From the NCBI GenBank assembly GCA_947500645.1, contig CANMSD010000001.1:372001-436000 (forward strand): a stretch of 64,000 nt of DNA. Reading direction: 5' to 3'. Origin of the DNA: an uncultured Erythrobacter sp. Its GTDB lineage: Bacteria > Pseudomonadota > Alphaproteobacteria > Sphingomonadales > Sphingomonadaceae. Under the pieces are notes generated by a model that ran no database searches, had not been told where the DNA came from, and saw only the letters and a program-made list of their open reading frames with translations. Positions 18,172 through 26,620 of this stretch are shown here, piece after piece (position 1 is the first letter of the stretch; each line of letters starts with the position of its first letter). The translations under genes and the position numbers were made by a program.

Positions 18172-18996
18172 ATGTTCAAATTCGCAACCGCGCTCGCGAT
18201 TGTCGCCGCCGCCGCGCTCGCACCCATCGGCGCGCCTCCGGCCTCCGCACAGAACCGCATCGGCCTGATCGAGATCACCAACAAAGGCGGTGAAACCCGC
18301 CGGGTGTGCTTCTACAAAGACAAAAGGATCAACCTGAAGGCGGAAGAATGCTTCGACGTTCCCGCCGGACGGACCGCGATCTATGCGCGGGGAGAGAACC
18401 GCAAGGCCGAGCGGATGAAGATCAAGACATTCACCTGCTGCCGCCTGATCCCCAAACTGATCGAGGTGCAGGATCGCCTGCCGGGCGATATCGTCAGCAT
18501 CACCGTGTGGGAATCCGGGCGCTTTCAGTTTGGCCGTTACCTCAAGCCAGTGCCGCGCAAGCCGGAATATCGTGTGAAGTTCTGCAACACCAGACAGGCT
18601 ACGCCGGTGTGGCTGGCGATTGCCGCTGGCGGAGGGATCCAGGGCAGCGAGAAGACGATCACCGAAGGCTATTGGAGCATTCCGCGCGGCGAATGCGTGA
18701 CGATCAATTATTCAGAGCGCCTGATGCGGGCCGGGGCCGGCTATCCGCCGAACCCTCCGCTGATGATGTACCGCGCCTACACCACGGGGGAGGCGCGCAT
18801 GCAGTGGAGCGGCACCGCGGAAAATGAAGACCCGGCGCTATGCGTCAACACCGCCAAGAAGTTCATCATCGATCAGGTAAAGGATCCCGCCAAGGGCGGT
18901 CTCTACGCCTGCGATGGAGAGAACGAGGCCAAGCAACGCTTCCGCTGGGCACCCACGCTTGACCGCGAAGTGCAGGTTGGGCGGGTTGATTTTTAA
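18172..18996 (+). CDS. Secreted cysteine-containing protein of unknown function
   Basis: A 274-residue protein with a clear Sec signal peptide: basic start MFKFA, a hydrophobic run, and probable cleavage after PPASA. The mature part has several cysteines (around VCFYK, ECFD, CCRL, FCNT, GECV, LCVN and YACD), suggesting disulfides in the periplasm. No domain was recognised. Start ATG 18172 is supported by AAGGGGGGAG just upstream; an in-frame ATG at 18130 would bury the signal peptide. The gene stands alone between lepA and the restriction-modification cassette. Confidence 0.7.
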   Translation: MFKFATALAIVAAAALAPIGAPPASAQNRIGLIEITNKGGETRRVCFYKDKRINLKAEECFDVPAGRTAIYARGENRKAERMKIKTFTCCRLIPKLIEVQDRLPGDIVSITVWESGRFQFGRYLKPVPRKPEYRVKFCNTRQATPVWLAIAAGGGIQGSEKTITEGYWSIPRGECVTINYSERLMRAGAGYPPNPPLMMYRAYTTGEARMQWSGTAENEDPALCVNTAKKFIIDQVKDPAKGGLYACDGENEAKQRFRWAPTLDREVQVGRVDF

Positions 18997-19306
18997 GAAT
19001 GAGCGAAGGCGCCCAACGCAGGCGCTTGCTCGTCAAGCGACAAGTTAGAAGCCGGTGCGCGTCAGCGCATCGCGAATTCCGGCCGACGGCCCGCGTTAGC
19101 GGAGCCGATCGACGTCACGGGCCAGCGAAGCATTTGGCCATAGGGCAAATGCGAACCCGGGCCGCGACGGAGAAAGCAATTTTTTCACGCCGTTGGCGGA
19201 CGCGAAATCGGTATGCTGGGGGAAGATGAAATACATTTTCGTTCCTCTCTTGTTCTAGTGGAATCTTTATGCCATAGAGTCAAAATATGTCCCAGGGAGA
19301 AGCGAA
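18997..19306 (+). other. 310-bp intergenic region at the left edge of the restriction-modification cassette
   Basis: The first part is GC-rich like the chromosome; the last 100 bases turn AT-rich, which probably marks the left junction of the acquired cassette. It holds an inverted repeat (19130-19152), a weak promoter-like TTGTTC at 19250-19255 followed by CATAGA after 17 bases, and a CCAGG pentamer (19292-19296) in the leader of the methyltransferase gene. A 76-codon open frame (18999-19229) has arginine-rich, gene-unlike composition and is not called. Confidence 0.5.
19130..19152. repeat. Inverted repeat upstream of the methyltransferase gene
   Basis: GCATTTG (19130-19136) and CAAATGC (19146-19152) are perfect 7-bp arms around a 9-base loop. 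It could be a terminator stem, an operator or a scar of insertion; the sequence does not decide which. Confidence 0.45.
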
Positions 19307-20542
19307 ATGTCCGAGTTTTCAAGACTGAGAAAACAGGCTGGACTTAGCAAGGCAGAAGCAGCGATACTGCTTCAGCAAAGCGAGCGCCAAATTTATCGTT
19401 GGGAAAATGAAGAATGTTTTCCAAAGGCTCCGGTGCTTGAGATGCTTAGAGGGCTTCGTAGTCGCCGGGCCGCTCCCGATAACGAAGATCACGATTTCAC
19501 CTTTATTGATCTCTTTGCCGGAATTGGTGGGTTGAGAAAGGGTTTTGAGGCCATCAACGGCAAGTGCGTGTTCACCTGCGAATGGGATCGGTTTGCTCGC
19601 GAAACTTACCGCGCAAACAATCCGCTGGATGATCATGAGATTGCCGGTGACATTCGTGAAGTCGAAATGGACGACATACCGGGGCATGATGTTCTGCTGG
19701 CCGGTTTTCCATGTCAGCCATTTTCCATTGCAGGTGTTTCAAAGAAGAATGCTCTCAATAGACCGCATGGGTTCGCCTGCGATGCTCAAGGAACATTGTT
19801 CTATAACGTGGCTGAAATTATCAAGCATCACAGGCCAAAGGCATTCCTTTTGGAGAACGTCAAGAATCTGGTGAATCATGACAAGGGGCATACTTTCAGG
19901 GTGATACGCGATGTTCTTGAAAAAGAGCTCGGCTATCATATCGACTGGAAGGTCATAAATGGCAAAAGCTGGGTTCCTCAGAACAGGGAACGCATCTTTA
20001 TTGCCGGTTTCCGTGACGATACAGATTTCAGCTTCGATGACATTGAAATCCCGGATCCGCTGGACGGTCCAAAGCTTGCTACTGTCCTGCATCCAGAGGA
20101 TGGCGATGAAGCAGTTGAAAAGCGATATACTGGCGGCAACATCGCCCATGTTCTGGACAAATATACACTCTCTGAAAAACTCTGGGCCTATCTGCAGGGC
20201 TATGCAGCCAAGCACCGGGAGAAAGGCAATGGTTTCGGCTTTGGACTGTTTGGGCCTGGTGATGTGGCAAGGACATTGTCCGCAAGGTATTACAAGGATG
20301 GCTCGGAAATTCTGATCCAGCAGGAAGGCAAAAGACCGCGCCGCCTGACGCCGCGTGAATGTGCCAGACTGATGGGATTTGACGAGCCGGGCAAAAGCGA
20401 CTTTTTCATTCCTGTTTCTGATACACAGGCTTACAAACAGTTTGGTAATTCCGTGGTCGTTCCGGCAGTGAAGGCGGTGGCGAGCCATATGGAGGTACAT
20501 ATCAAAGGTACGGCAAGAACCGGAAAGAAGGCTGTTGCCTGA
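19307..20542 (+). CDS. DNA (cytosine-5) methyltransferase, Dcm/M.EcoRII type
   Basis: A 411-residue C5 methyltransferase. An N-terminal helix-turn-helix (about residues 4-45, including [20 protein letters not shown]) precedes motif [11 protein letters not shown], motif [11 protein letters not shown] with the catalytic cysteine, [17 protein letters not shown], and motifs [17 protein letters not shown] and [18 protein letters not shown] and [15 protein letters not shown] match Dcm/M.EcoRII, which methylate CCWGG. It protects DNA from the adjacent EcoRII-like enzyme. The HTH suggests autoregulation, as known for M.EcoRII and M.SsoII. The ribosome binding site is GGGAGA. Composition is AT-richer than neighbours. 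Confidence 0.95.
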   Translation: MSEFSRLRKQAGLSKAEAAILLQQSERQIYRWENEECFPKAPVLEMLRGLRSRRAAPDNEDHDFTFIDLFAGIGGLRKGFEAINGKCVFTCEWDRFARETYRANNPLDDHEIAGDIREVEMDDIPGHDVLLAGFPCQPFSIAGVSKKNALNRPHGFACDAQGTLFYNVAEIIKHHRPKAFLLENVKNLVNHDKGHTFRVIRDVLEKELGYHIDWKVINGKSWVPQNRERIFIAGFRDDTDFSFDDIEIPDPLDGPKLATVLHPEDGDEAVEKRYTGGNIAHVLDKYTLSEKLWAYLQGYAAKHREKGNGFGFGLFGPGDVARTLSARYYKDGSEILIQQEGKRPRRLTPRECARLMGFDEPGKSDFFIPVSDTQAYKQFGNSVVVPAVKAVASHMEVHIKGTARTGKKAVA

Positions 20543-21002
20543 CATAGTTTCCCCCGAGGTTCGCAGTCGTATGATGGCTGGTATTGGGGGAAAGAACACC
20601 AGACCAGAATTACGGGTCAGAAAAGCCCTGCACAGGCTGGGTTTCAGGTATTCCCTTCACGCCAAGAGTTTGCCCGGCAAACCGGACCTCAAACTGCCCA
20701 AGTACAATGCCGTGATTTTCGTGAACGGCTGCTTCTGGCACGGACATGACTGTCATTTGTTCAGGTTGCCCACGACCAGAACGAAATTCTGGCAAGACAA
20801 GATCAAAGGCAACAAAGAACGGGATGAAAAAGCAAGAAGAGCGCTTGCCACCAATAGATGGCGTGTGCTTGATATCTGGGAATGCGCAATAAGAGGGAAA
20901 ACATCTTTGGAAACAGCCGTCTGGGCTGGGAAGATCGCTGAATGGCTAACGGGCGATACAGATCGTCTCGACATCAGGGGCAATGATATTGGCACTCGCT
21001 GA
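20535..21002 (+). CDS. vsr: Very short patch repair endonuclease
   Basis: A 155-residue Vsr that nicks 5' of the T in T:G mismatches left by deamination of 5-methylcytosine, limiting mutation at methylated sites. Visible hallmarks are [40 protein letters not shown], the [10 protein letters not shown] segment, and RVLDIWECA. The TTG start at 20535 overlaps the methyltransferase end by eight bases; starting there reproduces the N-terminus seen in Vsr proteins ([12 protein letters not shown]), so TTG is preferred over later ATGs. Confidence 0.95.
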   Translation: MPDIVSPEVRSRMMAGIGGKNTRPELRVRKALHRLGFRYSLHAKSLPGKPDLKLPKYNAVIFVNGCFWHGHDCHLFRLPTTRTKFWQDKIKGNKERDEKARRALATNRWRVLDIWECAIRGKTSLETAVWAGKIAEWLTGDTDRLDIRGNDIGTR

Positions 21003-22224
21003 TCTTACAGACTGGATAGACATGTTCGGGCGGCAAGGGGTCGTCTGGTATGCCAAGCGGCTTGCTGCAAATGACACGCTAGCCAGTGGCGGACACCAGG
21101 CAGGGCCTTACATTCCGAAGGAGTTTCTTTTCGAACAGTTTCCCGGTCTCCACAAGCCTGAGAAAAAGAACCCTGACGTCCATTTCCAGCTCTACATAGA
21201 TTCCCACATATCAGAGTTTTCAAACCGGAATATCCGTGCAGTCTGGTATAATAACAAGCTGCATGGAGGAACACGCAACGAAACACGCCTGACTGGCTTT
21301 GGCGGTGTTGGCTCTGCATTGCTTGATCCAGACAATACCGGGTCGTTAGCTGTGTTTGCCTATTATCGTCTTGATGAAGATGCCCCTCTCGAATGTCATG
21401 TGTGGGTGTGTGACGATGAAGTGCAATCTGACCTGTTTGAGGAAAGGCTGGGTCCGGTTGAACCAGGTGAGTATGTCATTTGGCGCCCGGGAATGGTCAC
21501 CTTGCAGGGCGATTTGTTTTCGGCTCAGGTTGCACCGCATGGTAGCTGCTGGCTAACACGCGACCAAATACCTGATGATTGGCTGTTGAAGTTCCCGACC
21601 GGGAGGGAAATTGTCCAAAAGACGATTGAGCTGCGACCTGCAACTGCAACCGATGTCGATACCCGCCTGCTCAGGCGTCGTGACTGCGAATATGAAATGT
21701 TCAGAAGCATGGAGCAGGAATTTTACCGGGACAGGATCACTGACGGTTTTGGCAGCATGGATGAGTTTATCAGCCTCGCCAACACTGTGCTGCAAAGCAG
21801 GAAAAGCCGTTCTGGTAAGTCGCTTGAATATCATACTATAGAGATCTTGATTGAAGAGGGCTTCCAGCAGGATGAGGATTTTGCATGGAACGTTGAGATA
21901 GATGGCAAGCGTCCTGACTTTCTTTTTCCGTCGAAAGAAGCTTACCTTAACAGCACTTTCCCATCTGACGATCTTACTATGCTGGCGGCCAAAACCACTT
22001 GTAAGGATCGTTGGCGACAGATCAGAAATGAAGTAGACCGTGAGCGCATTCCGACACTGCATCTGTTGACACTTCAAGAAGGTGTTTCTGAGAACCAGTT
22101 TGCAGAGATGGTTGGAGAGGGTGTGCAACTGGTCGTTCCGGAAGGCCTCCATAAAGCGTTTCCGGAACCTGTAAGGCCTCAGTTGCAATCACTTGATAAT
22201 TTCCTAACGAAAATTCGACGGTAG
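20983..22224 (+). CDS. Type II restriction endonuclease, EcoRII family
   Basis: A 413-residue enzyme closely resembling EcoRII, a type IIE endonuclease that needs two CCWGG sites. The N-terminal effector domain shows AKRLAANDTLASGGHQAG and GPYIPKE. The C-terminal catalytic domain shows GFGSMDEFISLANTV, RKSRSGKSLEYH, KRPDFLFPS and the catalytic stretch LAAKTTCKDRWRQI, followed by LLTLQEGVS and LVVPEGLHK. Start ATG 20983 has AGGGG upstream and overlaps vsr by 20 bases. Specificity for CCWGG is inferred from family and partner genes. Confidence 0.95.
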   Translation: MILALADLTDWIDMFGRQGVVWYAKRLAANDTLASGGHQAGPYIPKEFLFEQFPGLHKPEKKNPDVHFQLYIDSHISEFSNRNIRAVWYNNKLHGGTRNETRLTGFGGVGSALLDPDNTGSLAVFAYYRLDEDAPLECHVWVCDDEVQSDLFEERLGPVEPGEYVIWRPGMVTLQGDLFSAQVAPHGSCWLTRDQIPDDWLLKFPTGREIVQKTIELRPATATDVDTRLLRRRDCEYEMFRSMEQEFYRDRITDGFGSMDEFISLANTVLQSRKSRSGKSLEYHTIEILIEEGFQQDEDFAWNVEIDGKRPDFLFPSKEAYLNSTFPSDDLTMLAAKTTCKDRWRQIRNEVDRERIPTLHLLTLQEGVSENQFAEMVGEGVQLVVPEGLHKAFPEPVRPQLQSLDNFLTKIRR

Positions 22225-22227
22225 CGC

Positions 22228-23076
22228 TCACTCCCACCCCTCATCCTTAAGCTTGTGCACCGTCTTTGGCGGTTTGGGCTTCTTCGGTTCGCGTAACTGA
22301 GGCTTCGCATTCACCGTCTCTCTCGGCCCGCGAAGTAGAGCGCGCCGCGAGGCCTCCTCCGTTGCGATCCGCTCCAAATCCCGCGCCTTTAGCGCCTCAA
22401 ACCGCTCCCAAGCCTCACGCGTATCATCCGACAGCGCCTCCCACTCACGCTGCTTGCGCTGCTCCACCGAGCGGCGGACACTTTCAATCTTCCTATCGAG
22501 GCTGGCGCGGATTTCCTCCGGAGTAGGCGCGGTCGCCTCACGCTCAGCCTCCAGCTCGCGCCTGATCTCTGACCGCAATTTCGTCTCCAGGCGCTTCTCA
22601 CGCCGTTTCTGCTTCATCAGGTCGATCGCGTCATTGCGCCTGCCGCGCCCCTCTGCAAAGCGATCCGGCGCGCGGTTCTTCAGCATAAACATCAGCAGCC
22701 GGTCGTTATGGACGCGGCGTGTGCCGACCAGCTCTCCGCCGTGATAGACCGGCTCTTCCACGCCGTTCAGCGCGCGGTCCATCGCCACGTCCTCGATCTT
22801 GGCGATGCCGATATCGAGCGCGGCCTCCCACGCCTTGCGAAAGCTTTCCGCCTCCGGGTGGCGGCGCAGGGCGTAGATGTGGTGCTCGCCCACGCCCAGG
22901 CGGCGGCAGGCGGCGCGCACGCTGCCCGTGTCGGCCAGCGCCTCGATAAAGGCGCGCTGGCGATCCGCGCTCCAACCGCCGCGGCGCATCCGCTTGCGCG
23001 GGACGGGGGTAAAGGCGGGGAGCTGGGTGGCGAGCGCGGGGAGGTGCTGGGTTTGCGGGTCGGGGTTGCGGGTCAT
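22228..23076 (-). CDS. HTH / phage terminase small subunit-like protein
   Basis: About 282 residues. An N-terminal DNA-binding region (about 30-75) contains WSADRQRAFIEALADTGSV and AACRRLGVGEHHIYALRR, like terminase small subunits or homeodomain-like HTHs. A long highly charged helical region follows (RREKRLETKLRSEIRRELEA and onward), probably coiled coil, and a Lys/Pro-rich tail. No other phage genes are nearby. Start ATG 23076 has AAGGA five bases upstream; an in-frame GTG at 23097 is less likely. Its stop lies three bases from the convergent restriction gene. Confidence 0.7.
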   Translation of the reverse strand: MTRNPDPQTQHLPALATQLPAFTPVPRKRMRRGGWSADRQRAFIEALADTGSVRAACRRLGVGEHHIYALRRHPEAESFRKAWEAALDIGIAKIEDVAMDRALNGVEEPVYHGGELVGTRRVHNDRLLMFMLKNRAPDRFAEGRGRRNDAIDLMKQKRREKRLETKLRSEIRRELEAEREATAPTPEEIRASLDRKIESVRRSVEQRKQREWEALSDDTREAWERFEALKARDLERIATEEASRRALLRGPRETVNAKPQLREPKKPKPPKTVHKLKDEGWE

Positions 23077-23171
23077 GCGTTTCCTTGTTTTCCGCACGCC
23101 TATCCAGGCGCGCGATATCCTCGCTCACGCGATGTGACGGTCGCGTCGCTGCGGGCGGGCGTGCGCCCTCG

Positions 23172-23186
23172 CGGCCCTGAGGGCCG
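23172..23186. repeat. Short perfect inverted repeat
   Basis: CGGCCC and GGGCCG flank TGA in the gap between the HTH gene and the pilin gene. It may be a second stem of the pilin transcript end; no other role is evident. Confidence 0.35.
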
Positions 23187-23212
23187 TTTGGACCAAGCAG
23201 AATTTTGTCGAG

Positions 23213-23238
23213 TAGGAAAATGAAAGGGCCAGGGCCCT
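23213..23238 (-). terminator. Rho-independent terminator of the Flp pilin gene
   Basis: On the minus strand, AGGGC and GCCCT (23238-23234 and 23229-23225) form a stem with a four-base loop. It is followed by a T-rich run (TTTCATTTTCC) within about 30 bases of the pilin stop. Confidence 0.6.
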
Positions 23239-23245
23239 CTCGCCG

Positions 23246-23407
23246 CTAGTTCCCGGCGAGCGCGTTGGTGACGGTCGAGAAGGTGTTCACCAGGCTGATT
23301 CCGAGCGATTGCATGGCGATAATCGCAGCCACCGCGATCAGCGCGGCGATCAGGCCATACTCGATAGCGGTCGCGCCGCTTTCGTCGTTGCAAAATCGTG
23401 CGAACAT
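23246..23407 (-). CDS. Flp family type IVb pilin
   Basis: A 53-residue prepilin. A short charged leader (MFARFCNDESG) is followed by ATAIEYGLIAALIAVAAIIA, containing the class IVb processing region with Glu at +5 of the hydrophobic segment and a following Tyr. Flp pilins polymerise into Tad pili for adhesion. No tad/cpa assembly genes are in the window, so it is an orphan here. Start ATG 23407 has GGGAG upstream; a longer open frame to 23518 would destroy the prepilin leader. Confidence 0.88.
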   Translation of the reverse strand: MFARFCNDESGATAIEYGLIAALIAVAAIIAMQSLGISLVNTFSTVTNALAGN

Positions 23408-23584
23408 TTCACGCTCCCATTGGCGGTCCAAGGTCAGATTTCGCCCCCACGAACGTGCCAATTCACAGTGTAGAGTTAAGATGACCCTACCAAGGGCGGT
23501 TAATCGCGCGTTGAGCACAGGGCTGTGGCTGGAATGTGCAACTTCACTTGGCGTTCACGTAGGGCGCGGTTATAGGCTGAGCGC

Positions 23585-24409
23585 ATGACTATTGTTTCGC
23601 GCGACAATCGCCCCTCGACCCGCTCCCGCCTTCGTAAAACCGCCCTTTTCGCAGGGCTGGCCGGAGCTGTTCTGTTCACTTCGGGCTGCGCGGGCGGCTC
23701 TGCGGATGAGGATGTCGCTTACGTCGCGCGGGATGTCGAATCGCTTTATGGCGAGGCGAAGCGCCGGATGGACCGGGGCAATACGCTGCTCGCGGCGGCT
23801 TTGTTCGACGAGGTTGAGCGCCAGCACCCCTATTCGCCGTGGGCGCGGCGGGCGCAGCTGATGAGTGCGTTCAGCTATTACGTGGCGCGCGATTACAACA
23901 AGGCGATCCAGAGCTCTCAGCGGTTCCTCTCGATCCACCCGGGTAACAAGGATGCGCCCTATGCCTATTACCTGATCGCGCTCAGCTATTATGAGCAGAT
24001 CAGCGATGTGAACCGCGACCAGAAGATCACCGAGCAGGCGAAGACTGCCCTGCGCGAGGTCAATCGCCGCTTCCCGTCGAGCGAATATGCCGCCGATGCG
24101 CGGTTGAAGCTGGACCTGGTCGACGATCACCTTGCGGGCAAGGAGATGGAGATCGGCCGTTATTACCAGCGCTCGGGCCGGTGGCTCGCTGCAAACCTGC
24201 GGTTCCGCAATGTGCTCGACCAGTACGACACCACCAGCCACGCTCCCGAGGCGCTTTATCGCCTGACCGAAAGCAGCCTGGCGCTCGGCGTGCAGGAAGA
24301 AGCGGTGAAATACGCCGCTGTTCTGGGGGCGAACTATCCCGGCAGCGAGTGGTATGAGAAAGCCTATGAGCTGGTTCAGGACCACGCGGCGGGTGTAACC
24401 GCTAGCTAG
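23585..24409 (+). CDS. bamD: Outer membrane assembly lipoprotein BamD
   Basis: A 274-residue lipoprotein component of the BAM complex, which inserts beta-barrel proteins in the outer membrane. The signal sequence ends in a lipobox near residue 36 (LFTSGC). TPR-like helices follow, including YGEAKRRMDRGNTLLAAALF, HPYSPWARRAQLM and a later HAPEALYRLTESSLALG. The family signature around residues 60-110 is clear. It is divergent from the pilin gene. Confidence 0.93.
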   Translation: MTIVSRDNRPSTRSRLRKTALFAGLAGAVLFTSGCAGGSADEDVAYVARDVESLYGEAKRRMDRGNTLLAAALFDEVERQHPYSPWARRAQLMSAFSYYVARDYNKAIQSSQRFLSIHPGNKDAPYAYYLIALSYYEQISDVNRDQKITEQAKTALREVNRRFPSSEYAADARLKLDLVDDHLAGKEMEIGRYYQRSGRWLAANLRFRNVLDQYDTTSHAPEALYRLTESSLALGVQEEAVKYAAVLGANYPGSEWYEKAYELVQDHAAGVTAS

Positions 24410-24492
24410 TCTACCGTCCGGGTGCTCTCCCTTGGAGCGCACGCAGCACCGAATTAACCAAATATCACCGGCTTCGCGCTAGTCGCGGGCGG

Positions 24493-26553
24493 ATGATCCG
24501 TGCACTTCTCTTCACCATCTTCGCCGCCGGCGCTGCCCTTGGCAATTCCGCGCCCGCGCTCGCACATGTGCTCACCGATCTTGTCGGCGGCGAGGCGGCT
24601 GTCCCCGGTGAAGTAACGGTCGCGGGTATGCTCGACGGGCGGCGGGACCGAGTTAAGTTCGACGACGTCTCAATCACGATCAACGGTGAGAAAGCGCAGC
24701 TAGCACCCGACGGCCATTTTGCCGCGACAACGCCAATCGCGCCCTATTACCGCGTCGATATCACCGGCCCGCGTATCTTCACGACGGTTCAGACCTTTGG
24801 CAATGCGGAACTGCGCGACGATGCATGTCAGTGCCTCTCCATCCCCGCAATCGAATTGGTCGCCCGAAGAAAGGGCCGCGTGGAGTTGTTCTTCGGTGGT
24901 GATAGTATGGCGGGCAGGCGCTTCTTCAAGGCGTCTCGCGGCGAGGAGCCTGTGCTCAACCGCGCGACGCTCGATCGCGATCTCGATACCCTGTTCAGTG
25001 CGATCAAACCCTATCTGGAAAGCAGCGATGTGGCCTCGCTGAACCTGGAATCTGTACTCGCGGCAGAGCAACCCGGCCCCGCCTCTCCCAAGAAATATCT
25101 CTTTTTCTCGCCGCCTGAACTGGCGGGCGCTCTGGCCCGCGCAGGGATCGACCATGTCTCGCTCGGCAACAATCACACCGCTGATTACGGCGCACCCGGT
25201 ATGCGCACGACGATCGACGCGCTGAATGATGCTGGCGTCGCCTGGTCAGGCGGAGGCATGGATGCGCAGGAGGCTGAGCGCGCATCGCGTATTGTCAAAA
25301 ATCAGGAAAAACTTGGACTGTACGGCTTTGTCGGTTGGCGCGGAGACTGGACGCCCAACCAAGTTGCGGAAGAGGGCAAGGCGGGGGCTGCATGGGGGCG
25401 TCGCAGCACGGTCGAACGCGTAACGAAGCGCGAACGGCGCGCCGGTTATGCTCCGATCATGCAGTTTCATGGGAATCCCGAATATTCGGACCGTCCGTCC
25501 GAAGTCTCTCTGTCACGGTTTCGTGCAGCGGTGGACAAGGGCGCACCGCTCGTGATTGGACATCATCCGCATGTGACGCATGGGCTTGAGATCTATCGCG
25601 ACGGCCTGATCGCGCATTCGCTGGGCAATTTCCTGTTCGATCAGGATCGCCCGCAAACCCAGACAACTTACGCACTCAAGGTTTGGCTGGAGGATGGGGA
25701 GTTCTTGCGCGCAGAGGCTATTCCGCTGCAGGTACTCGATTATCGGCCTGTTCCGGCGGTTGGCGGTATGCGCGAGGCTGTGCTGCGGCGTCTACATTGG
25801 CTGTCTGCCGAAATGGGCACCAACATGCTGCAGAGCGGCGGCCATTCGATTGTCTGGCGCAAGACGCGCAAGGCCAAGGATGAAAGCACCAGGCAGGGGT
25901 GCCGTGCTGGAGAGACGTTCAACCTCAACAACTTCATGCCAAGCTGTGCCACCACTACTGGACGGCGTGGACGCAATATCATTCCGCGGGGTGATTTCGA
26001 GAATGCGCGCTTTGGCGAAGCTTCCGATCGTTTCTGGCGTACGCGCCACGCGGCGATCGATTATCGCCGGTCATCTGAGGGCGAGGGATATATGACGTTG
26101 TTGCCGGAAAGTGCGGGTAAATCGACCTATCTCTATTCGCGAGCGTATTTGCGCGACATATATTCGACACGCTTCACACTCGAAGCTCGCGTAAGGCTTC
26201 CTCGCGCAGCACAGGTCGAATTGCTTATCAAAGAGCGTCCAAAGCCGGGTGAAACGGCAACGCCATCGGTGCGCGGTGTTTCTTCCGGCTCGCAGCGGGT
26301 GAGAGCTGGTGAATGGCAGAAGCTGACTTTCGACTTTGCCCGACCAGAGGAGACAGACGGCATTGCTCGCGCATTCCGCCCGATTCTGAAGATTCGCTTC
26401 GAGAATACCAGTGAAGCAGGTGAGAAGACCATCGAGGTCGACGATATCGCACTTATTGAATGGTCTTCCGCGCCAGATCGCACCGATAGCGCGCAGAGCT
26501 GGCGCTGGACGCATGTCCGCCGCGATGACGCACAAATGGTTGCCGCGCAATAA
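24493..26553 (+). CDS. CapA-type metallophosphatase-fold protein with long C-terminal extension
   Basis: A 686-residue secreted protein with a signal peptide ending near APALA. The middle (about 120-420) is a CapA/PGA synthesis domain: FFGGDSMAGRRF, NLESVLA, SLGNNHTADYG and VIGHHPHVTHG, then HSLGNFLFDQ. CapA domains have a calcineurin-like fold and are linked to polyglutamate capsules. The last 220 or so residues resemble a carbohydrate-binding-like beta domain (RFTLEARVRLP and later TIEVDDIALIEW). No capB or capC is nearby, so the substrate is unknown. Confidence 0.8.
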   Translation: MIRALLFTIFAAGAALGNSAPALAHVLTDLVGGEAAVPGEVTVAGMLDGRRDRVKFDDVSITINGEKAQLAPDGHFAATTPIAPYYRVDITGPRIFTTVQTFGNAELRDDACQCLSIPAIELVARRKGRVELFFGGDSMAGRRFFKASRGEEPVLNRATLDRDLDTLFSAIKPYLESSDVASLNLESVLAAEQPGPASPKKYLFFSPPELAGALARAGIDHVSLGNNHTADYGAPGMRTTIDALNDAGVAWSGGGMDAQEAERASRIVKNQEKLGLYGFVGWRGDWTPNQVAEEGKAGAAWGRRSTVERVTKRERRAGYAPIMQFHGNPEYSDRPSEVSLSRFRAAVDKGAPLVIGHHPHVTHGLEIYRDGLIAHSLGNFLFDQDRPQTQTTYALKVWLEDGEFLRAEAIPLQVLDYRPVPAVGGMREAVLRRLHWLSAEMGTNMLQSGGHSIVWRKTRKAKDESTRQGCRAGETFNLNNFMPSCATTTGRRGRNIIPRGDFENARFGEASDRFWRTRHAAIDYRRSSEGEGYMTLLPESAGKSTYLYSRAYLRDIYSTRFTLEARVRLPRAAQVELLIKERPKPGETATPSVRGVSSGSQRVRAGEWQKLTFDFARPEETDGIARAFRPILKIRFENTSEAGEKTIEVDDIALIEWSSAPDRTDSAQSWRWTHVRRDDAQMVAAQ

Positions 26554-26620
26554 TTCCACACTTTAGCGTCGGTCAGGGCGGTGACGCAGGAAAAACACTG
26601 CGCTAGTGTCTACCGCAGCG

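Noticed and set aside
18999..19229. 76-codon open frame before the restriction-modification cassette
   Set aside because: Arginine-rich random-looking composition, no ribosome binding site, and it spans an inverted repeat.
22708..23223. 171-codon plus-strand open frame
   Set aside because: Antisense to the terminase-like gene and runs through the pilin terminator region.
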